Assembly: GCA_033032175.1 (NCBI GenBank) | Contig: CM065311.1 | Coordinates: forward strand, 1,543,190 to 1,607,189 | DNA length: 64,000 nucleotides | From: Saturnia japonica | Taxonomy: Eukaryota; Arthropoda; Insecta; Lepidoptera; Saturniidae | Direction of reading: 5' to 3' | In this document: positions 56,860 through 64,000 of the stretch, one piece after another | How positions within the stretch are numbered: position 1 is the first letter of the stretch | Layout of the letters: each line of letters begins with the position of its first letter | Made by a program: the position numbers and the translations under genes | The notes under the pieces: model-generated | Databases searched by the model: none | Seen by the model: the letters and a program-made list of their open reading frames with translations, nothing else | Told to the model about the DNA's origin: nothing

Positions 56860-57000
56860 ATTAAATGAGCAATACTTGGATGTATATATATAAATATATC
56901 TATTGTTTCTCGAAAACGGCTTTAACGATTTGGATGAAATTTTGTATTTACATAATGTTTTATCGAGATAGGAATTATTTATAATATGAGAAAGATGACA
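56860..57000 (+). repeat. Dispersed repeat family L, copy 2
   Basis: TGAGCAATACTTGGATGTAT, TTTCTCGAAAACGGCTTTAA and TTTGGATGAAATTTTGTATT match 23385-23570. The 72-codon minus-strand frame here is antisense. Confidence 0.5.
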
Positions 57001-57034
57001 AAGATAATATGCCAGTCCTTTCATACCTTATACT

Positions 57035-57610
57035 TACAGCTCCTCCCCCTCCAGTCGAAAGGTCAATGCTGAACGTCGTAACGCTCTCGGTCTTTCTCGC
57101 AACAGAGTAGCTTCCACTTTTTGCTGTCTTTAGCGTGGTTAAGTGCTACTGCAATCTTTGTGTCTAACTGTTTGGACACTTGGTCGGACCACCTTATCGG
57201 GTTACGTCCTCTTAATCTCTTTCTTTCCAGCTTTCCCGAGAATATAAATTTTTCCAGATTGTCGGAGGACCTTAGCTAGGAGGAGCTATATGGCCAATGT
57301 ATTGCAGCACTCTCTGGAGACAGAGGCTCGAAAGTCTCTGAGAAACCTTTAGCTCTTCGCGAAAGAGATATTTGTCCTGTGAACCGTCCACGCATAACAT
57401 GCGCCGCCAGCACCACATTTCAAAAGCATCGATACGTCGTCGTCACCCTTTACGGTCCAGGACTCGGCGCCATATAGAAAAATGGGAAAGACAAAAGTCC
57501 TCACGATTTATAATTTAGTCCTATTGAGTATGTTTTTATTTTTCCACACTTTCTCTAATTGGTTTATCGCCGATTTTGCCATTCCAATGCGACGTCTCAT
57601 TTCTTTATTT
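57035..57610 (-). pseudogene. RTE-clade LINE pol, C-terminal half
   Basis: On the minus strand the blocks begin with Arg-Arg-Arg-Ile-Gly-Met-Ala-Lys-Ser-Ala-Ile near 57590, then Lys-Val-Trp-Lys-Asn-Lys. Next come Thr-Phe-Val-Phe-Pro-Ile-Phe-Leu-Tyr-Gly-Ala-Glu-Ser-Trp-Thr, the conserved RTE motif, and Leu-Gln-Tyr-Ile-Gly-His-Ile. Last is Arg-Trp-Ser-Asp-Gln-Val-Ser-Lys-Gln-Leu running open to a stop at 57063-57065. Several frameshifts and stops separate the blocks. It is a 5'-truncated dead copy, distinct from the RTE-type tail at 30266-30630. Confidence 0.8.
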
Positions 57611-57614
57611 ACAG

Positions 57615-59110
57615 CTACTAACCAACAAAAACTATAAATTAAAATAAATATATAAATAAGTGTAAAAAGATTTCGGGAAAAAGACTTAATTAATTAAAAA
57701 GCGAACAAAAAACTAAATACACAACATTCTACAAGCAGTTGGTTCTGCTGGAAGGTTATGGATACACACCCACATCCCAGCTATTCATTTTATTCTTATT
57801 GACAAAAAATATCTGATGATTATGATTTCTGGAAATCTTCACTAAGAAGTGATGGATATTGTTTATCTTATGAGTGCATTGTAAAATGCAGAATCAATAA
57901 TTTGCATGGAATTTTCATGACATTTCTTTATTCTAATTATTATTACGGATGAAACATTATTGGTAATCGCTGTATCTATTTTCCAACACATCCAAAGAAT
58001 AGATATTGCAAGACAATATAAATTTAAACGCCGAACTGGAAAACTAAGAAGAGATTGTAAAAATAAGTAAATATTTGAAAAGTCAGAATAGAAGCATTAG
58101 TTAAACATATTTATGTAAAAGGAAGATAGATTAATAAAACCTTCTAGATAATTCAACGATTTGGTTTTATGGGGACAATAAATAGGGCATTGATTTATAA
58201 AGGGGGTATGCTTGTTTGGTTATAACTTTTGCTTATCTTGTAAATAAAATCAACTGAGCAGCAGTAGAATAAAATACAGCTTTGAAGAAAGCACAGTGAT
58301 TGTTAGAAATAGTAATTTAATAATCCAGTAGAGCATTCTATGACACGAGTATCATAGTCTCTAATATAATCAGAATTAAAAAGGTAATGCTTGCTCCAAT
58401 AACGGAAGAAGCGCATATCCACCGGAACCTATCCTGAGTCATGTCGTGATTTGTGTAATCAAAAACGTATTGAATTTTACACCATTGTTAGTAGGTTTAA
58501 ATTGCTTTACATAATTTAATTTATTTGTTATAAGATGGATCATTATATTACCATTTTTTAGGAAACGCATATATTCACTCTTAGCCATTTTATAAAATTT
58601 AGTCCATTCATAAATAGTGATTCAATATACTATACTTGGTATAACGTGTTGATTTTTTGCTATAATTCTATCTACTTCACATATATTATGTTGATCAGTC
58701 TGGCTGTTACTCTGTTGGACTATTTATCACTAGGCTAGGATACAGTTTTATTTAAAAAAAAAATCGTGTCTGAATGAAACTCATTTCACACTCTAGTCTC
58801 ACGATTTCAAACTCTTCAACTTTCACGAACCGATTGATCTTAAAACGCATTAAAATGATCAACATAATATTAAATTATCTAATAGTATGTAACGTGCCAT
58901 TTTAAACCTTATCCGGGAGCGTATAAAATGTTTAATCAAATGTTACACGTATCTAATAAATCATTACGAACCTGTGATGCCTGTTTGATAGACAACATTA
59001 TAGGGTTATCAATTTCTCCTTAACAGTATAAAAATTAAACCTAAAAAAATCAATACGATTGCAAAATTTTATTATGTGAAAACGGAAATAATAAACAGAT
59101 ATGCAGTCTA
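57615..59110. other. AT-rich stretch, nothing recognised
   Basis: No gene, RNA or repeat partner was found. Confidence 0.35.
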
Positions 59111-59112
59111 GC

Positions 59113-59330
59113 TGATACAAGCATACGGCCCGCCTGGTGGTATGCGGCTACCGTAGCCTAAAAAGTCTTATATTACCATAAGTATCCCTAGCGCTTTACC
59201 GAACTTAAACCCCCCCTCTAAGGAGTTCTAGATACTCTTTACCGTAGGAACACAACACAAGGTTATCTGACTATAAACTTCTGTAGGGTGGAGGTTTTCT
59301 ACCAGTCTGGCTGCCCCAAGTAGTGGTCAT
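59113..59330 (+). repeat. Dispersed repeat family J, copy 2, most complete
   Basis: The blocks ACGGCCCGCCTGGTGGTATG, CGGCTACCGTAGCCTA, CCCTAGCGCTTTACCGAAC, CCCCCTCTAAGGAGTTCTAG, GTAGGAACACAACACAAGG, ACTTCTGTAGGGTGGAGG and ACCAGTCTGGCTG occur in order. This copy anchors the family, with others at 1055-1230, 60935-61115 and 63875-64000. Confidence 0.65.
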
Positions 59331-59334
59331 CAGC

Positions 59335-59995
59335 ATTGAAATAAAATGTTGCAGTACTGGGCAAAGACCTGTTCCTGAGGGAATTTACGTCTTTGATTGC
59401 CATACCAGTTTATGATGTATTGGCAAAGTTAAACACCTACAAATCTATAGTTCAATACTTTCCCATTACATTGCAGTACCTACTAAACAAAAATATTTCT
59501 CTAGTCATTCAAATTTATTCCCTTCAACGTCAGTTAATAAATTCAAATTACTAAATCTTACAAATTCATTAGGTCAATCACTAATAAGTTACGTCTGAGG
59601 ACTGAGTTAGGAATCATACTCTCATACGCAACTCTCCATACTTCCAACCAAACCTTTCAAATGGTAATAAAGGAAAGAGAGCCGCGCAAAAGGGTGTGAT
59701 AGTGTAAATACTGTAGATGAATTTCGCACATATTCTCCCATTCTTTTATTGAATGTATTTTAATGTAATTTGAACTAAATACTTTAAATTTTATTTGTAA
59801 AATAGCTGTACTTCTACCTAATAATGTGTAGGCGAAGTGTATTTGACAACTCCAGATCACTGGCAGATACAAATGACCAACTGAATAGAATACTTAATGC
59901 ATTTGGATCATTATGTGAATGATAGTGATGTGTTGAAGTGACTCCCTCTCTGTGCATCCACTAAACTGTTATTATTGTACTTATTGTTATTATTG
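59335..59995. other. AT-rich stretch, nothing recognised
   Basis: No gene is supported. The 71-codon minus-strand frame at 59657-59872 is unrecognised. Confidence 0.3.
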
Positions 59996-59999
59996 TATA

Positions 60000-60115
60000 A
60001 ATCCGATTGAATTTCTTACCGGTTCTTCTCGATGTCTGGGACAATTCCCGAAACAGCAATAGTATTTTAACGTTCATAAGTGCCTTCTTAGGGCTTAAAT
60101 TGAATAAAGATAATT
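60000..60115 (+). repeat. LINE/SINE 3' end, family Q, copy 2
   Basis: TTTCTTACCGGTTCTTCTCG, AGTATTTTAACGTTCATAAG, TGCCTTCTTAGGGCTTAAAT and TTGAATAAAG align with 10625-10740. This copy keeps the CCGGTTCTTCTC block closer to what I take to be the consensus. Confidence 0.65.
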
Positions 60116-60119
60116 TTTG

Positions 60120-60930
60120 ATTTAGATGAAATAGAAGATAAGTGCAGTTGTCAATTGTTTCAATGTATTAAGTGGTTGACTAAAATATTAATACCACGAA
60201 TAGTGTGCCAATAATAATGTTAATAAAGATATTCTAAATCACGGTTAATTAAACCAACAGAAAGTGGACTAATATTCTTTGTAAATAGATGACAATGTAC
60301 CATTTTAAATTTTAAATTATGTTAATATTATTCATTGCTACTTATTAGGTTTTTTTTTGGTAGTTGCAATCCATTAGTCAACCCTACCATTACGGTAAAT
60401 ATATAACACGATTAATAGGCGATTGAACGAATTAAGAGTAATAGACAACCCTAACCAGAACGGTCAGACAAAAAATATTAACATCTGACTAATGTAATAC
60501 GATACCCGATCACTATATTCGTATGCATGATAATCTGTTTATCTAAAATTGCCTGGTTTATAAGTGGCCAGCGTCAAATTCAAAATCGACGTATCGGTGA
60601 AAGTGTCCGTAATCGATTCTTGTGCATACAATTTTTTAGATGCATCGTTGCATAATGATTTATGGAGATTTATGAACGCGTACACGTTACGAACTGTACT
60701 CGTATGCATTCTAGTTGGTTATGCGTTAATCAGTTTTGTAAGGTTGATTGAATTGAATAATTAAACGACTGAACGGACTTAGTAGATACACGTTTGCTTA
60801 TTAATAAATTATTTTCTGTTTCAGGTATGTATTGCAGTATTGGACAGACTATGTTAATCGCTAGAAATCTCAGTTATGGTACGTTTAAATAGGTTTAAAT
60901 TAAACTCAAAACTTTCGATTGTAAGTAAGA
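60120..60930. other. Unique stretch, possible regulatory DNA
   Basis: A 66-codon frame at 60564-60764 is unrecognised. The same segment is less AT-rich and has two close TTTATGG/TTTATGA motifs (60658-60680), of the kind bound by posterior Hox/Cdx homeodomains, so an enhancer is possible. Neither reading is firm. Confidence 0.25.
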
Positions 60931-60934
60931 TTTT

Positions 60935-61115
60935 TTTTTGTACGACTTGCGTACGGCCCTTCTGGTGGTAAGCAGTTACCGCAGCCTATGCACACTTGCT
61001 ACGTCAGAGTTATTCACAGCGTAGCATAAGGTCATTTGCGATGTTCTGTAAAATTCACCAGTTAAGCTACTTCAAGTAAAAAGAATTCTCTTTACCCTAC
61101 CTAGTTTTGTGGACA
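60935..61115 (+). repeat. Dispersed repeat family J, copy 3
   Basis: A T run precedes TGCGTACGGCCCTTCTGGTG, GTAAGCAGTTACCGCAGCCT and a TTCTCTTTACC block. The left end agrees with 59113, and the right part is diverged. Confidence 0.5.
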
Positions 61116-61119
61116 TTAT

Positions 61120-61625
61120 ATCATGTATGTGGACAAAAACACCTGGACCCAATGATATTTTATATATAGACGCGTCATACGCCAACATCAATGCACTAAA
61201 AACAGCGTAATTAAACTATACATACAAACTATAAATAATGCTGTCAGCTATATAATACGCATAAAAAGGAATGTATATGAAAGACATTATATGATATTTT
61301 CGTTTTTAGAACGAAATTACTATATATTTTGAATTGTAATTATTTGCAACCGTGTGGCACTGTATAATCCTTGACTAAGAGAATGTAGGGTAATTACCTG
61401 ACTTTAATATTGGCAAAATCGAGCGCGGGTAACACATTTACACTTATAAAAACATCTTAGTCTGGACCCCGAAAATTAAAAAAAAAAACAATCTCTCGTC
61501 TCTATAGTAGGGTTCACTAGCACTGCGCTGATAGGCCCGAATGCATTTCGAGCATCCAAACTTGTGCTTTTAACACGATAATGTAATACGTTTGGATAAT
61601 TACGTTCTAGTTTAGTCATTTGTCA
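61120..61625. other. AT-rich stretch, nothing recognised
   Basis: No supported feature. Confidence 0.3.
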
Positions 61626-61629
61626 CGAC

Positions 61630-61965
61630 TTGTTGTACGTACAATTGTGCCCCCGTTTGAAAATAACATCCGACAAATCAATGAACTCCGCCGCTCTTTC
61701 GATTTCGTTACCGATCGATATGCACATTGAATTCAAACGGTCGGTAAACGTAAAGTGTATTTCTTGGAATGCCCTCAGTGTCAATACGTGTTGTATTGGC
61801 TATGCTACACGATACACAACAAAACTACCGAGGTTTCGTAATGAAGGTAAAATAAAAAACATCCGAACCTGTCAATTTTCAGATCTATGTATGCGTGAAC
61901 TGCGATCATTTGAAACCCTTGCTAACTATATTAATGAATATTTAAAGCGATTTAAACATTATTAG
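61630..61965 (+). CDS. Unrecognised 111-codon open reading frame
   Basis: One of the two longest frames outside clear retrotransposons. It starts TTG or at an internal ATG (Met-Asn-Ser-Ala-Ala-Leu-Ser-Ile, 61681), is Cys-rich in the middle (Asn-Thr-Cys-Cys-Ile-Gly) and ends in a basic/aromatic stretch (Lys-Arg-Phe-Lys-His-Tyr). The first half is CpG-containing and unique in the window. No domain, signal peptide or homologue is known to me. It may be an exon, a conserved non-coding element that happens to be open, or chance. Confidence 0.2.
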   Translation: MLYVQLCPRLKITSDKSMNSAALSISLPIDMHIEFKRSVNVKCISWNALSVNTCCIGYATRYTTKLPRFRNEGKIKNIRTCQFSDLCMRELRSFETLANYINEYLKRFKHY

Positions 61966-62329
61966 ATGTGATTAATTGATGATCAAATGAGAAATTCATA
62001 ACTTCAATAGACTGGAATCTCATAATTTTTGTGCAAATACGTTATAATATTAATAAGCTTATCGCAATATACCTTACTTTAATTATTAGAGTATCTTTGG
62101 TTCTTTAATTTATTTACACAATATATAGGTATTTTTTAAACTTTATACTCTGGAATTTTCTGACACTTTACCTGTGGGTAAATAAAGTACATTCGAAAAA
62201 GAAAAATAATTGCTAAGCAATAAAGGTCTTTGTAAATACACTAGTCTTTTCAGAAATGTGACAAATCTACGTTCTACGTTACGTTAATTGTAATATTAAA
62301 TTTTTTTTAAATAGCATCATAGAACACGA

Positions 62330-62425
62330 TATTTTTTTTGTTATCCAAGCTCGGTCAAGCTGTCAAAACTTCTAATGGCTCCAGGGCTCGTAAGACTAAC
62401 AGTATAATCAGTCGGAAAAAAGCTT
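62330..62425 (-). repeat. Dispersed repeat family H, partial copy 5
   Basis: In complement: ACTGATTATACTGTTAGTCT, ACGAGCCCTGGAGCC, AGAAGTTTTGACAGCTTGAC and a run of A. This is the left end of family H. Confidence 0.5.
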
Positions 62426-62429
62426 CCTA

Positions 62430-63870
62430 TTAGTGAAATAATTTTCAAAATCGTATGAGTAGTATTATTACCGTACCGTTATTATCGTATTATTACCTTC
62501 TACGGGTACCCACAAATTTCAACTCTTTAAAAAATTACTAAAAGCCGTAAACGATGTCACATAAAAATGTATTAATTAGTAAATGATTAAAATGTAAATA
62601 AATTTGAGTATCAATTATATTATTATAGAGTTTACATCTGACATTTAAAATCGAATACAGGAAATATTCGAAAGAAACATAAAACTAAGTAATTGTGTAC
62701 AAATAAACGTAAGTTAATTTAAAAAGGAATTAAAAAAAAAACGTTGGAAGACTAAGATTCTGCTAATAAAATCGTTTGCATTACAAAACCAGATAATTTT
62801 AAAAATCAAAACCCGACTATGGAAAACATCACGCTCTCAAAATTACGACCTATATTTTTGAAACCTGCTGATTCAGTCCTTTCAATTGACACCCAATACG
62901 ACACATTACAAAATTTTTTTTTTTTTAGTACAGGACTTTATGTCACCTACAGAGCAACATATTGAGTATGATGTTACATAGCCTTTAAACCAGCGGAAGA
63001 ACAAGACGCTTCTAACGATACCTCATTATGCTCATAACAAAATTATGTTAGGTAGTTTAAAAGATATGCGAGAACAGATGAACATAAATACGTAGCTGAA
63101 ATCATAACTCTCTTTTTAACATTACCGATAGTTGAGTAATTAAATTATTCTTATATAATTCTTCATGGCTGTGATGTCACTACCGCGGGACGTGACACGC
63201 TTGATATTTGATATCAACGTGTCGAATGTCAAAACAGAATGCTAATCAAGTGAAATTTGTATGAATTTAAAAATTAGGTAGGTAGGTATCGCTTGGAAAC
63301 AGGATATCGATATCAATAAGATTCTTAAACTTAAAATCTAAATATTAATCGATCGATCGACTTAAATTTGTAATTAGTTGAATATATATCTCATCTTAAA
63401 AATGCAAGTATTATTTTCCTTCACGTCATCAGATGTATTATTAATTCATTATATCCGTTGGTGGAAATTCATTAGTTGAATATAATTAATTTTTAAAACA
63501 ATCCTTGAGTTCGTGGAACAACTTTTTATCTGTGAATTACATTTTTAAATAAAACCAAAGGTTTAAAATAGATGGACCTTTGCTTGCATAAAACTACATA
63601 TTTATCGTCCTTGTTTTTTCTGGTAGATCTTAAAATACTATGATATAATAATCATATTACACTGATATTTGCTTATTAAGACATGCATATACATGATTCA
63701 AATCAATATGGCATAATGAAAAATCATATTTAAATGCAAAAGAACTTTCATGCAAGAATTTTCAGTAAAAGCAGGTAATTAAATAAATGTTATAAATATA
63801 ATCAACAAGAAGTCAGTCTTTTATTGACCATCGAAGTTCTTTCTGTAAGAACTTAAGGTTTTTTGTATAC
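62430..63870. other. AT-rich stretch with one perfect-looking hairpin
   Basis: No gene. A near-perfect inverted repeat lies at 63194-63223 (GACACG-C-TTGATAT / ATATCAACGTGTC). A T run at 62920-62935 interrupts a GC-poor region. Confidence 0.35.
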
Positions 63871-63874
63871 TACA

Positions 63875-64000
63875 AAGGTGGCAAACAAGTATACGATCCG
63901 CCTCATGGTAAGCGGGTACCATAGCTTATGGACGCTTTTAATACCATAGCTATCACTAACGCGTTGGCGAACTTCCACCAACGAAGGTATTCCACCAGTC
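63875..64000 (+). repeat. Dispersed repeat family J, copy 4, cut by window end
   Basis: ATACGATCCGCCTCATGGTA, AGCGGGTACCATAGCTTATG, TCACTAACGCGTTGGCGAAC and ACCAGTC match 59113-59330, with a central deletion. The copy continues beyond the right edge. Confidence 0.55.

Noticed and set aside
62743..62765. A miR-7-like string (TGGAAGACTA...)
   Set aside because: The match to mature miR-7 as I remember it stops after about 10 bases, and no hairpin partner was seen.
1..64000. CRISPR arrays, bacterial-type operons, phage or integrated viral genes
   Set aside because: No regularly spaced exact repeats, Shine-Dalgarno-led gene runs or recognisable viral proteins were seen. The modules at 150-645 are diverged and lack spacer architecture.

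Overview
This window looks like non-coding genomic DNA from a lepidopteran (butterfly or moth). It is strongly AT-rich, has no operon-like or densely coding structure, and is full of decayed transposable elements that I recognise from lepidopteran genomes: Helitron-like elements ending in GC-rich hairpins plus CTAG, two tRNA-derived SINE families, RTE-type and Jockey/CR1-type LINE tails, an R1-clade retrotransposon and pogo/Tigger-like DNA. No intact host protein gene can be supported. The only open frame above about 110 codons belongs to a dead retrotransposon. The species cannot be fixed from the sequence alone.

Layout. 1-5.3 kb: Helitron-like ends, an array of about 120-bp modules, LINE 3' tails and one Helitron-like copy. 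5.3-12 kb: mostly unique AT-rich DNA with a LINE reverse-transcriptase remnant at 9.2-9.6 kb. 12-22.4 kb: a Helitron-like copy, a CpG-rich patch, dispersed repeat H, several copies of SINE S1 and a small palindromic MITE at 18.0 kb. 24.08-24.74 kb: a complete but internally deleted pogo/Tigger-like transposon with TA duplications. 26-31 kb: SINE copies, a long foldback element and an RTE-type LINE tail. 31.8-32.5 kb: the best host candidate, a CpG-rich segment that reads like an insect promoter and non-coding first exon with a splice donor. 33-38 kb: LINE and SINE remnants and a two-layer inverted-repeat element. 38-41.6 kb: nothing recognisable. 41.6-48.2 kb: repeats K, F, H, I, SINE S1, G and a LINE fragment. 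48.7-50.7 kb: a 2-kb GC-rich R1-clade retrotransposon nested in a Helitron-like element, with a 15-bp target-site duplication. 51-64 kb: more Helitron-like, SINE, RTE and unclassified repeats, with unique stretches that could hold regulatory DNA.

Interpretation. The most economical reading is a large intron or intergenic region shaped by repeated TE insertion. If the 32.4-kb first exon is real, the DNA to its right would be a long first intron. The elements give a relative chronology: foldback and Helitron-like elements first, then R1 insertion into the Helitron-like copy, then mutational decay of R1. I found no convincing new multi-gene system. The most informative observations are the nested R1 insertion, the internally deleted pogo-like element, the two-layer inverted-repeat element and the candidate promoter/first exon. 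Alignments were made by eye, so repeat boundaries are approximate unless exact termini are given.
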